A DNA stretch of 64,000 nucleotides from Stentor coeruleus. Taxonomy: Eukaryota; Ciliophora; Heterotrichea; Heterotrichida; Stentoridae. The stretch spans positions 31,553 to 95,552 of the forward strand of contig MPUH01000145.1 of assembly GCA_001970955.1 (NCBI GenBank), given 5' to 3'. Position numbers and translations under genes: made by a program. The notes beneath the pieces are model-generated. The model saw only the letters and a program-made list of their open reading frames with translations. It did not search any database and was not told where the DNA came from. This document shows, in pieces, positions 54,760 to 64,000 of the stretch (the first letter of the stretch is position 1; each line of letters opens with the position of its first letter).

Positions 54760-55048
54760 TTACATTGCCTCTTCATCTGATTCTTCATAGTTTTTACCAT
54801 TTCGTGTGCAGTCAAGATCTTCATCTGTAGTACTTGATAACAGATCAAACATAGAAAGATTATATAAATTCTTGCAGCTGAGGTTTACTTTTTCTTGTTG
54901 AAGAAGGTTTCTAAAGTAGGATTTACATATTCATGTGATATGATGAAAATGCTTTAGAAGGAAGACGACTGGAAATACAGCGTATGTTCCTTGAGCTGAG
55001 TAATTTTTACTGATTAACAAGCTTGATTGCAGACATAAATGCTCTCAT
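54760..55048 (-). CDS. 85-residue protein in three tiny exons
   Basis: Exons 55011-55048, 54927-54995 and 54760-54910 join through a 15-nt intron (54996-55010, GTA...CAG) and a 16-nt intron (54911-54926, GTA...TAG); the total of 258 coding bases is in frame and ends at TAA. Without splicing no frame is long enough to notice. The N-terminus (MRAFMSAIKLVNHSRNIR) is basic, hydrophobic and free of acids, so mitochondrial import is possible; the C-terminus is acidic (TTDEDLDC, EESDEEAM). No family is recognised. The precise fit of two introns supports a real gene, but transcript evidence is lacking. Confidence 0.62.
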
Positions 55049-55658
55049 AGCCGCTATTTTTATTAATAAACCATTTCTAGTAGGTATGTTTGCTTAGGGA
55101 GAAATTATTTGTGAGGAATTTTTTAGATAGAGGGAAATAGTTTTATTTTAGAAATGTTGTATGAAGAATTCGAGATTAGAATTAGTGTATTTTTTTTAGT
55201 TGTAAATTTAGTAGGTTTTTTTATATAGTAAAAGGAATTTTGATAATTTTTATTTTTTTAATGAGGTTGCTAAGGGATAATTTGAGTATTTTTAGAAGAG
55301 ATTAGGGTTTTGGAGCTTGGGAGAAAGTGTGAATTTGCATGCTTTTTAATGCTGAGATTTTAAATCTTTGTGAGAAAATATGATAAAAATTGGAAGTTAA
55401 ATAATTTTTTGTGGATTTTCATTGGGATATAAGTTTTTTTGTAGTGAAAATAGGCCGAAATGCTAATGATTTATTTAGAGTTAAAGCATTTTACAGGATT
55501 TATTTCATTAATATATTGAGTACTAAAATTTGCTTTAGATACAGTTAATTATTTGTGGCATATTCTCATTTTTCAAATACAAAATAATAACCTCAACAAC
55601 TTTACAAGTTTCAAACAAAATCAAAACATATACCTTAAATAAGAAAAAATAATAAAAC
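55049..55658. other. Divergent intergenic region
   Basis: Lies upstream of both the 85-residue gene (minus) and the CDKL gene (plus). G/T-rich at left and A/C-rich in the last 100 bases before the CDKL start. A reverse-complement AAACCCTAAT motif is at 55301-55310. Confidence 0.55.
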
Positions 55659-57023
55659 ATGAACAAATACGAAATTATCTGTGCTATTGGAGAAGGCGCA
55701 TATGGTGTAGTCTTAAAAGCACGAAACAAAGAAACTAACGAGCTCGTAGCAATAAAAAAATTCAAAGAGTCCGAAGAAGACGAAACAGTGCGTAAAACAA
55801 TAATCCGTGAAGTAAAAGTCCTTCGAATGCTAAAACACGACAACATTGTTCAACTCCGTGAAGCATTCCGTAGACAAGGAAAACTTTATCTTGTCTTTGA
55901 ATATGTGGATCGAAATCTTCTTGAAGTCCTTGAAGAAAAACCTAATGGAATTGAAGTACTAAATATATAGCCTGAACTTATACAACAATACATATATCAA
56001 TTATGTAAAGCTATAGACTTTTGTCATAGTCAATCTATAATCCATCGTGATATAAAACCTGAAAATTTGTTAATATCTAAGACTCACATATTAAAATTAT
56101 GTGATTTTGGTTTCGCTAGATTATTAAACAATCAAGTAACTATGACAGATTATGTTGCAACACGTTGGTATAGAGCTCCTGAGCTTTTAGTAGGGTGTAA
56201 TTATAGTATGCCTATAGATATATGGGCAATTGGGTGTATAATGGGTGAGCTTATAGATGGACAACCATTATTTCCTGGAGAAAGCGAATTTGATCAGCTT
56301 TATTGTATAGAAAAAGTTATGGGGCCTTTAATCCCAGAACATAAAGAAGCACTTATGAAAAACCCTCACTTTTTAGGACTTAGGCTACCAGAAATACTTA
56401 AATTTGAGAGTTTGGAGAAAAAGTATATGGGGAAAATCAATAAAATTGGCCTGGCGTTTATGAAAAGCTTGTTATCTTTAAACCCTGATGATCGGATAAC
56501 TGCGTCTCAAGCTTTGAGTCATCCTTATTTTGATATGTTTCGTGATGAAAACTTAAGAAACCATAGTGTGGTTGGACCTGAAAAAATCAGTAATATTCAT
56601 CAGAATAAACATATTGGATCAATAGCAAAAAAAAGTACTGGGAGTAATCCTGGGACAACTGTTGGGAAAAATGAAGGAAATGAGTATGTTTTTAAATCAC
56701 GTCCTTCGGTGTTAGCTTTTGAAAATAATGATGTTGAGAGAGTTGATAATAGGAAAGAATTACAGACTAGACAAGGTGTTGAAGAAGCTAAGTCAAAATT
56801 TGCTATGTTTCATATTTCTGAAGAAACTGAAAGTAGGACGAGGACTAAATCTTTGAAGAAAAAACTTAAAATGAATGATAATAAGTATCAGAATAAATAC
56901 CCAAAAGGTAAACAGAATGAGTATTTTGATATTGAGGTTGCTTCGGGATATGGGTCTAATAAACAACTACCTTTGATTAATCACCATCATAACTTTGATT
57001 TGATACAGAAAAGGATTGATTAG
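55659..57023 (+). CDS. CDKL: CDKL-type (CDKL5-like) protein kinase
   Basis: A 15-nt intron (55956-55970, phase 0) gives 449 residues. The kinase domain (about 1-285) is complete: GEGAYGVV, the ATP lysine in [26 protein letters not shown], the activation-loop TDY followed by [24 protein letters not shown], and the C-lobe [42 protein letters not shown] and the TDY motif are specific to CDKL kinases, which act at cilia and microtubules; relatives in algae set flagellar length. The C-terminal 160 residues are basic and disordered, as in CDKL5. Dual phosphorylation of TDY is the expected activation. Confidence 0.95.
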
Positions 57024-57742
57024 AGTGTGGGTTAAAAGATTGTGTGAAGTTGGGAATAATATATAATTATCAATGGTGTAGTTTTTTTGTAAATAATTTA
57101 GGATTTTTGGATTGGGTGTTAGGGTGTTAGTTTTTGGATTGATAAAGTTATTTTTTTTGGTGATGGGCTTTGGATAAATTAGATTTTTTCAGTTTTATGA
57201 GTTTTGTATAAAGTTTTATAAAATTTGTTTAATATAATAACAACATACCTAATCATCCAACTAAAAGTCTATAAAATTTTTATCATCTTTTATATTTGCA
57301 ATATGTTATATAAATGACTATCCCAATCCCTACCCTCTAATCATTATTTAAATCTAGTATCAAAATATACTCTAACAACATAAACCTTATAAGCTATTTC
57401 TAATAACTTTTTAAAACAATCTTCAATTATTCTACAATAATATCATCTATTTCCAAATAATTCAATTTAATTATTATTTATCTGATTTTATCATAAAATA
57501 TAAATCTTTAATCAACGAAACCTTTACTAAATTTAAAAACTCACATAAAAACCTCGAAACGCACCTCTCCTTTCCCACAACCCATTTAATCCAATCGCCA
57601 ACATATCCAAACAGTTCAAGATAATCATTCAAATAATCATCCAAACCCAAAACCTTCTTAAGCAAATCATAATAAAATCCAAAACCCTGGTTCTTGAACA
57701 AGTTCAGTTAGGCTAACATTTTCATTTTTATATAAATTTGAA
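57024..57742. other. Intergenic
   Basis: G/T-rich then A/C-rich spacer. A minus-strand open stretch (57474-57701) has no ATG start and is not called as a gene. No RNA gene recognised. Confidence 0.5.
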
Positions 57743-57922
57743 ATGGGCTGCTGCCAAAACTCATCTCTTGGTAATGAAATTGTCCTTAACAGAAGTACTC
57801 CACCTCTAGATAATCTCTCAAGTGAATCAGACCCAAAATTCACACCAACTCCTTCATTTGGTTCTGCAAATCAAAAGTTTATATTTGAGCCCAGAGATAT
57901 CGCATCCTTAGAAATAAATTAA
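57743..57922 (+). CDS. 59-residue N-acylated protein
   Basis: The frame starts MGCCQNSSLG, an N-myristoylation signal with Cys3 and Cys4 as palmitoylation sites, and ends at TAA after 59 codons. The rest is Ser/Pro/Asn-rich with little Lys or Ile, unlike chance frames in this AT-rich DNA, which argues for a real gene. Several SP/TP-like sites (NRSTPP, FTPTPSF) could be phosphorylated. It would be a small peripheral membrane protein. No family recognised. It is short, so confidence is moderate. Confidence 0.55.
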   Translation: MGCCQNSSLGNEIVLNRSTPPLDNLSSESDPKFTPTPSFGSANQKFIFEPRDIASLEIN

Positions 57923-58715
57923 CTTGTAGATAAGATATAACATTATATGGAAAATAAACTGATAAATGTGAAGTTGTTTAAGGAAAGTTTATAAGACTTT
58001 TAGACTTTTGTGATTAAAGACTAGTGAATATAAAAAGTTGCTTGGATTCTACAGGTATGAAAGACATAGCTTTTGAGAAAAGACCAAAAAATCCACAGTT
58101 CTGAAATGTTTTTTGAAAAACTTTGCTGAAATACTTTTGTTCGAGATCGACTTATTCGGAAATTGATAAAGCATTTGAAATACTTGAGTTTATGATTAGA
58201 AAGGAAAAATACTTGTAGTTTATATGTAGTTTGTTGATAAATAGTTATGATTTTGTTAAAGATTTGATGGGTTTTTAATGAGATATAATTAGAATTTTTA
58301 CTTTATTGAGTTAAAGTATTTAGATATCAGCTCAGTGAGTATTGATTAGAATTCAATTTTTGTTGCTGGAGATCGTAAAGTTAGATATGAATTAAGAATT
58401 TTTTTGTAGATAAACTTTACCTAGAGATCAACTTATTTGCATTTACAATTGTATTATGATAATCAATATATATACTTTTATTAAAAGAGAATTTTGGTTT
58501 GGTATAAGCTAACAGAAGAGTTTATAATATATTAATAAGAAAAATTAATTACGAACAAAACGTATTTTAACAAGATAAAATAAAGCAATTAACTATACTA
58601 AATGTTTTTATCTAACATAACTCAAAAGATATAAATTAAACTACTATAAAATAAATTACTAACTCGCTTATCTGCAACTAAAAATATTTTCTCATGAGTA
58701 TATACATAAATAAAT
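57923..58715. other. Intergenic
   Basis: AT-rich spacer between two small plus-strand genes, T/G-rich then A/C-rich. I see no coding frame or RNA gene. Confidence 0.55.
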
Positions 58716-59252
58716 ATGAAAGCACATTCAAAATTATCTACAAGCCTATGCGAAAACCTAGATTTTTCATCACTTTCCCATATACGTGGTTCATCACGAA
58801 GGCTAACCCTTCCAAAAATAAATCACAAAAGTGCCTCAAACAGTTCAGGCTCATTAAACACAACAGAATGTTCATATAACAAAAAAGAAGATTCCTTTAG
58901 CATATCAAGTAAACCGCCCAGAGTCCCAATTCTCCGTACAGGGCAACTAAAGGCAAAAGAACGTAATGATACAATATTGACCGATAATATCGACTATGAA
59001 AAATACTATATCGCAGAATATCAGTAATTCCTATATAGAAAACATGAAATAGTAAATTCAAGGCAAATATACAATTCACAAATGCCTTTCTGGTATATAG
59101 ACTCAATGGGTAAATACGACAATTTAAACCAAAAAACAAAAGAAAATACCCAAAGCATAAAATTTTTAATAGAAGACATTGACCTAGCTAACACTAATAG
59201 AAAAAATTACATGACATGGTTGAAAAATATGCAATTGAAATCCGAAGCTTAA
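58716..59252 (+). CDS. Hypothetical basic protein, one intron
   Basis: A 15-nt intron (59024-59038, phase 2) extends the obvious 103-codon frame to 173 residues. The first 100 residues are Ser/Lys/Arg-rich and disordered (SSRRLTLPKINHK); after the intron comes a charged helical segment rich in Asn, Lys and Gln with MPFWYIDSMG near residue 120. No known domain. Its stop is 17 bases from the stop of the convergent MORN gene, so the 3' ends of the two transcripts must abut or overlap. Confidence 0.72.
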
Positions 59253-59269
59253 ATGTTATAATTAACCAA

Positions 59270-60598
59270 CTAAATAATATTCGATTTTTGTATCCGACCG
59301 TTTTCCCAGGTATCAAGAGTTATATGCCCATCAAGGTGTACAGTATACCCAACACCATGTTTTTTACCTTTCACCCATTTTCCTTGGTACTTTTTCCCAT
59401 CACGTGCGGTAAAAAGCCCTAAACCATGCATTAAACCTCCTTGCCATTCTCCAGAATACTCACGTCCATCACTCCATTTGTATAAACCAGACCCATCTAT
59501 TGCATTATCTTTCCATCCACCAACATATCTTGTCCCATCATCCCAAATATACTCCCCAATACCATGTTTTAAATTCCCTTTATACCCTCCAATATAACTT
59601 GACCCATCTACCCATATATTCCATCCTGAACCATGTTGACGATCATCTTCCCATTCTCCTAAATACTTATCCCCATTTTCCCAAGTATTTATACCTTTTC
59701 CTACTCTTTTATTATTTATCATCTCCCCTCGATATTTTGCCCCACCATCTAAAGATACTTCAGAAAACATGTCAATAAACTTGTCTGTGAAAATTTCTTC
59801 AAGCATTATTCGCATATCATTTATTGAATTTTGTTGAGATAATAGTTTTTTCTCAAGAGCTTTTACTTGTTTTTCATGACTCATACTGAAACTTTGAGTG
59901 TTTTGAGTGTTTGATTTTGGCGGGTTGCGATTGAAGTGTTCTTGTTTCATGCAAAGCCAGACTGTTTAGAGGTTACTATATCCATCTTGAATAGACTTTT
60001 TGTCAGGAAGTGATTGAGGAGTACTTGATTTGAAGGTTCTTGCTCCAGAGTAGGGGCTTTTCCATTGGCCTATATAACAGTCTCCATCGATATGAGTGAA
60101 TTTCCCTTGGCCGAATGGATATCCAAAACTCCATGATCCTTCATATTGGGCGCCATCAGGCCATTCCATTTTCCCAGACCCATCTCTAAAACCTCCAAGC
60201 CATTCACCTTTATAAACAGCTCCTGATGGATAAGAAAATTTATCTATTTTTGTTCGTTTTAAAGCTTTTGTTGATGCGGTTATACTATGCTTGATGTCTT
60301 GTTGCGAAAAATAATTTTGATTAGGTCTTACGAGCTTTTTTATCAGATAAAATTGTTTTTGGCAATTAAAAGTTCTCCATGCAGCTTGGATTTTTAGTAC
60401 TGATTTGGTTATGTCAGAAGAATATTTTTTGGCTGGGTTTTCTATTGTTTTCTTGCGAGGTGTTGGGATTAATTTATTGTCTCGATTATTTTCATAGGCA
60501 TTTAGGATAGTCTATATGTATAGTACTGGTTGTTTTAGATCAACTTCTTGGTTTGAAGCAATGTCTTGTAAGCATTTAGAACAGTTTGCGTTACCCAT
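59270..60598 (-). CDS. IQ-motif / two-block MORN-repeat protein
   Basis: Three exons (60527-60598, 59977-60511, 59270-59961) joined by 15-nt introns (60512-60526, 59962-59976) give 432 residues. It starts MGNANCSKC, a possible N-acylation signal. An IQ motif (KIQAAWRTFNCQKQF, about residue 65) suggests calmodulin binding. A first MORN block of three repeats (about 125-185) is separated by a coiled-coil linker (about 225-275) from a second block of six or seven repeats (about 285-425). MORN scaffolds occur in ciliary radial spokes and the cell cortex. It differs from the gene at 4264-5274 in having the coiled-coil linker. Confidence 0.92.
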
Positions 60599-61091
60599 AT
60601 TAAATTTTACATTATGGGATTTTAGGATATAACATTTGGTTGATATGCAAATAAAATTATTGGGATAAGAGGTTTATGATTAAATGATAGAAGGTTTTTT
60701 TGATATTAATATGTAAATATGAGGTTGAAATTTAAGATTTTTTTTAATACAAATAATTAACAAAACTGGATGTAAGATAAATGATGATTGATTGCTATAA
60801 ATTTATAATATAAATACTGTTTATTTAGTATTATTATTAACTATTTGTCTTTGAATTATATACAACTGGATGCAAGTATCAAACATAATTTATTATTGAA
60901 ATCTTCCTTTATAAATTTCAAAAATAGCATAGGCATAAAATACAGCAAAAATGCATAAGAAGCCAAATATATTCACATAAACCCAAACTAAAATTTAAAC
61001 AACCACAACAATCACATAAAAAAACCATCAAACCAACTTACAATAACTACCCAAAAAAAAAACCAAATTTATAAACCTACAAAAATATTCT
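60599..61091. other. Intergenic
   Basis: Between two minus-strand genes: T/G-rich near the MORN start, A/C-rich at the 3' end of the acyltransferase. Nothing recognisable. Confidence 0.6.
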
Positions 61092-62078
61092 TTAAAACTC
61101 CTTAGCTTTTTCATTAAATATTTTCTGAAGTAGTTCAACTTTCTCTTCTATCCTAAGCCCAACTTTTGGTATTTTAAGATGTTCGCTTATTTTCCCTCTA
61201 ACCTCTTCAGCAAATTCTTCTGGGCTTTGTCCATCTTTAGGATGCACAACAGGAAGCCTATGAACAGTAAGTTCATTAGCAAATTGCGATCCTAATAAAA
61301 CCGCATGAACCCACATAGGGACAATTTCCATACAAGGAGAAAAACTTTTCATTGCATATTCCATACAAATAGGCTGTACTGGAAGTAATCCTATAAACCC
61401 TCCTCTTTTAAATTCCATAAGTCCTGTACCATTTGTTGTTGTACCTTCAGGAAAAACCAATAATTTAGGAAAACCTGTATGGAGGATTTTTTGTCGATCT
61501 TTTATAGCATTTATAGCTGAATGTTTATCTTTAGTCCTTTCAATAAAAATACATTGCATAGATGATGCTAAAGTACCTATAAAAGGAAATCCTTTGACAC
61601 TAGCTTTTGATACAAAAGATGGAATCTCAGGGGAGGTTAGAAAGTAGATGATGTCAACCCAAGAACAATGATTACTAGCTATAACTGAACAGTTTAGAGG
61701 TTCACCAATACATTTTATGCGCCAAAAACCAACACCTAGCAAAAGAACTCTTGCCCAAAACCTTGACGATATTTTAAACAGGAATCTTCTAATCCCGGTA
61801 ATTGGTTTTTCTGCATCTAAATCCACTCCCATCATAATAAGTTTAGCATTCGTCCAATGAGCAATCACAGAAAGGATTATGAGAAAAAGCCTTGGCAACA
61901 ATAAAATCGATCCGATATAAAACCTAACCCTACTCCATCTATCTATATCCCATCTTCTCATAACATCAACTCCACTATCAACTTTTTTATAGTATTTTAT
62001 AATAGGATTAAGCTTTCTCATAGCTGTTTCTGTCAATGCGATAGAAAGAACATATAAAGCAATCAGCAAAATCCACAT
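61092..62078 (-). CDS. PlsC-type (LPCAT/AGPAT-like) acyltransferase
   Basis: A 328-residue membrane acyltransferase. An N-terminal signal-anchor helix and a second hydrophobic region (about 55-75) precede the catalytic block: NHCSWVD (the H-x4-D motif, about 137), a GxPFIG-like KGFPFIGTL, IERTKD and FPEGTTTNGTG (motif III, about 210-220), followed by PVQPICMEY (motif IV). These motifs transfer a fatty acyl chain from acyl-CoA to a lysophospholipid or glycerol phosphate at the ER. FPEGTTTNG is nearer to LPCAT than to bacterial PlsC. The acceptor is not fixed by sequence. All catalytic residues are present. Confidence 0.92.
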   Translation of the reverse strand: MWILLIALYVLSIALTETAMRKLNPIIKYYKKVDSGVDVMRRWDIDRWSRVRFYIGSILLLPRLFLIILSVIAHWTNAKLIMMGVDLDAEKPITGIRRFLFKISSRFWARVLLLGVGFWRIKCIGEPLNCSVIASNHCSWVDIIYFLTSPEIPSFVSKASVKGFPFIGTLASSMQCIFIERTKDKHSAINAIKDRQKILHTGFPKLLVFPEGTTTNGTGLMEFKRGGFIGLLPVQPICMEYAMKSFSPCMEIVPMWVHAVLLGSQFANELTVHRLPVVHPKDGQSPEEFAEEVRGKISEHLKIPKVGLRIEEKVELLQKIFNEKAKEF

Positions 62079-62866
62079 TTATTATAAACCTTTAATAGAT
62101 TTAGCTTATAAATATATGTAACACTAAATCATATATATTATTATTTAGAAAATTTTTTGAGAATATGATGAGTGTAAGGAAGGTATGATTAAATATCTAT
62201 TTATTATAGTTTATATTCTTTAAAAATTAATTTGTTCAGCTTGTTGTATAATATCTGCTCTTGGCTTTATCATAAAAAAATACTATATAGCTTAATTGTT
62301 CTTAAAAAAGTCTTAAGGCTTTAATAATTAAGGTAATATGAATTTTCTACTTAGATAGTGATTTTGATTTTTTTTCATTGAAAACTTGAATTCATTATGC
62401 TTCTTTCCTCATTATCTATATTCTATCCCAGTCAACCTATGTAATAAAATTATTCAATTTCTTACTTGCTTTGATTTAGCTAAGATTATAATTTTATCTT
62501 TATATCCTTTATTCATCACCATGAATTTCTTTAACTAGGTAAAAAGTCAATTTGGTTTCTGTGAGTGATCTTCATACCCAAAACTTTTTTCTATGCATTT
62601 AATTAGCCTATACTTGGATTTCCTATCAGAATTTCAATTATTTACTTGCCTACGCTTATTTTTGAGTTGTTTAAGATGCAACTCTTTCTCTAAGATGTTT
62701 TTACAAGATTTGCTTATAATATCTTGTTTATCCTTAAAAACTACCCTCTTTCGTGCTTAAAATTGTTTTTTTTACCTTATCTAGATTAAAAAGTTCTTTC
62801 AAAAAAGAAATCGCTGAGTTTTGTAAAAAGAAACATTGATTTAGGGCATGGAGGATATTACTATAA
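62079..62866. other. Intergenic
   Basis: AT-rich, no clear coding frame. The last 130 bases may contain a decayed upstream part of the WD40 gene. Confidence 0.5.
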
Positions 62867-64000
62867 ATGTCAAATTCTTTAACAGAAAAACTCCTTCTCA
62901 AATCTGAGAAATTACCGGAAATCTGAGTGTCAAAAGTAACGAAGAATGATGAAGCTTTAGAAGAACTTAAAAAAACCTTGAAGTTTATTGAAATATAGCC
63001 ATGGCTAGACATTCCAAAATCATATGTATCAACTCTCAAACTACACGAATCCACTGTGAATTGTGTGAGTTTTAGTCTAGACGGCAGGTTTTTGGCGAGT
63101 GGATCTGAAAATAAGCTTATTAAAATATGGAACTTTGCTGAAAAAAAGGAAGAATGCACGCTCACAGGCCACTCTGGTATTATTTTTAGTGTGAACTTCG
63201 GTCCAAATTGCAAGTTTTTAGCAAGTGGATCTCAAGATGGACTGACTAAAATATGGAATCTCACTGAAAAAAGAGAAGAATTGCACACTCACAGATCACT
63301 TGAGCTGGGTAACTAGTGTAAGTTTCAGTCCAGATGGAAAAATTTTGGCGAGTGAATTTCAGATAAATTGATCAAGATATGGAACCTTGCAGTAAAAAGA
63401 GAAGAATACACGATCACAGGCCATAATTCTTATGTATATAGTGTAAGTTTCAGTCCAGATAACAGGTTTTTAGCAATTGGATCCAGAGATAAGCTGATCA
63501 CGATATGGAACCTTGCTGAAAAAAAGGAAGAATGCAGATTCACAGACCATTTTGAATCGGTAACTAGTGTGAGTTTCAGTCCAGATGGCAAACTTTTAAC
63601 AAGTGGATCTGGAGATGAACTGATCAAAATATGTAACCTTACCGAAAAAAGTGAAGAATATACGCTCACATGCAATTCTGAGGTAATGAGTGTGAGTTTC
63701 AGTCCAGATGATGAGTTTTTAGCAAGTGGACTTGATGGTGGACTGGTTAAAATATGGAACCTTGCCCAAAAAAGAGAAGAATATACGGTCACATATCAAT
63801 CTGAATGTATTTTAAGTGTGAATTTCAGTCAAGATGGAAGGTTTTTAGTGAATGGATCCATTGATAATGTAATCAAAATATGGAACTTTGCTGAAAAAAG
63901 AGAAAAATGTACGCGTACAGGCCATTCAAATTTTGTATGGAGTGTGAGTTTTAGTCCAGATGGAAGGCTTTTAGGGAGTGAATCTAGAGATAGGCTAATC
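62867..64000 (+). pseudogene. WD40-repeat array with stops and frameshifts, runs off window
   Basis: From about 63050 to the window end eight WD40 repeats of roughly 42 residues follow one another (VSFSPDG...LASGS...KLIKIWNL). The repeats are also very alike at DNA level, a sign of recent expansion. From an ATG at 62867 the same frame meets TGA (62924-62926) and TAG (62996-62998); neither fits a 15- or 16-nt intron that restores frame. Within the array an extra base near 63281 and a missing base near 63352-63361 shift and then restore the frame, passing a stop at 63314-63316. It is probably a pseudogene or a badly assembled repeat; an intact gene cannot be excluded. Confidence 0.55.

Noticed and set aside
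57474-57701. 75-codon minus-strand frame
   Set aside because: It has only a TTG start; the upstream in-frame ATGs (57719, 57725) are cut off by TAA and no 15- or 16-nt intron joins them. Those ATGs would also lie within 25 bases of the divergent 59-residue gene. Possibly a remnant, but not callable.
62734-63213. 159-codon minus-strand frame (also 63430-63792)
   Set aside because: Both are antisense to the WD40 repeats; periodic residues mirror the repeat DNA and no domain is visible.
1-64000. tRNA, rRNA, CRISPR, insertion sequences or viral genes
   Set aside because: I found no cloverleaf-like sequences, spacer-repeat arrays, transposase or viral motifs by eye. A tRNA scan would be needed to exclude a small RNA gene in the spacers.

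Overview
The window looks like macronuclear DNA of a heterotrich ciliate, most likely Stentor coeruleus or a close relative. The main evidence is the introns. Adjacent reading frames repeatedly join into recognisable proteins when exactly 15 nt of the form GTA...AG is removed (once 16 nt). Long genes contain no internal TAA, TAG or TGA, so the nuclear code is standard. The DNA is AT-rich and gene-dense, both strands are used, and gene content is ciliary and signalling. Because 15 is a multiple of three, frame is kept across introns. A stop-free intron can therefore sit unseen inside a reading frame.

Layout. 1-10.6 kb: a partial C2-like/coiled-coil gene head to head with a CXC (LIN54/TSO1-like) gene, a DHHC acyltransferase, a LITAF-domain protein, an IQ-MORN protein, a long coiled-coil protein, 14-3-3, a FYVE-like zinc-finger protein with a CAAX-like end, a second LITAF-like protein and small hypotheticals. 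10.9-17.3 kb: an atypical kinase, two unknown proteins and an acylated coiled-coil protein. 18.4-23.2 kb: a seven-exon gene for a 1565-residue redox protein (signal peptide, one degenerate and five haem-type DOMON domains, cytochrome b561, cytochrome b5, FAD/NAD(P)H reductase). 24.7-32.5 kb: a CDPK, a broken gene remnant, a PP2C phosphatase, a delta-COP lacking its C-terminal half and a coiled-coil protein. 33-48.2 kb: WD40, CFAP144-like, a TRP-like channel, a PG-rich repeat protein, SPEF2/CPC1, an atypical GTPase and a duplicated tetraspan. 48.2-64 kb: ARM protein, second DHHC enzyme, glutamate dehydrogenase, pseudophosphatase, an 85-residue three-exon gene, CDKL5-type kinase, a 59-residue acylated protein, a second IQ-MORN gene, a PlsC acyltransferase and a WD40 array running off the end.

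How the genes fit together. Several belong to cilia (SPEF2, CFAP144-like, PG-rich repeat, CDKL, probably the MORN and coiled-coil proteins). Others form a membrane and calcium signalling set: six proteins start Met-Gly with nearby cysteines, two end in CAAX-like boxes, and two DHHC S-acyltransferases are encoded here, with a CDPK, a PP2C, 14-3-3 and a TRP-like channel. No operons are expected in a ciliate; neighbouring genes may simply be neighbours.

Assembly caution. Four single-N positions (908, 42334, 46563, 54420) sit between perfect direct repeats of 52-78 bp, as expected from unmerged contig ends. Two of them falsely break genes (SPEF2 and the pseudophosphatase), and a third duplicates the start of the CXC gene. 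A perfect 85-bp tandem repeat without an N (45402-45571) may have the same origin.
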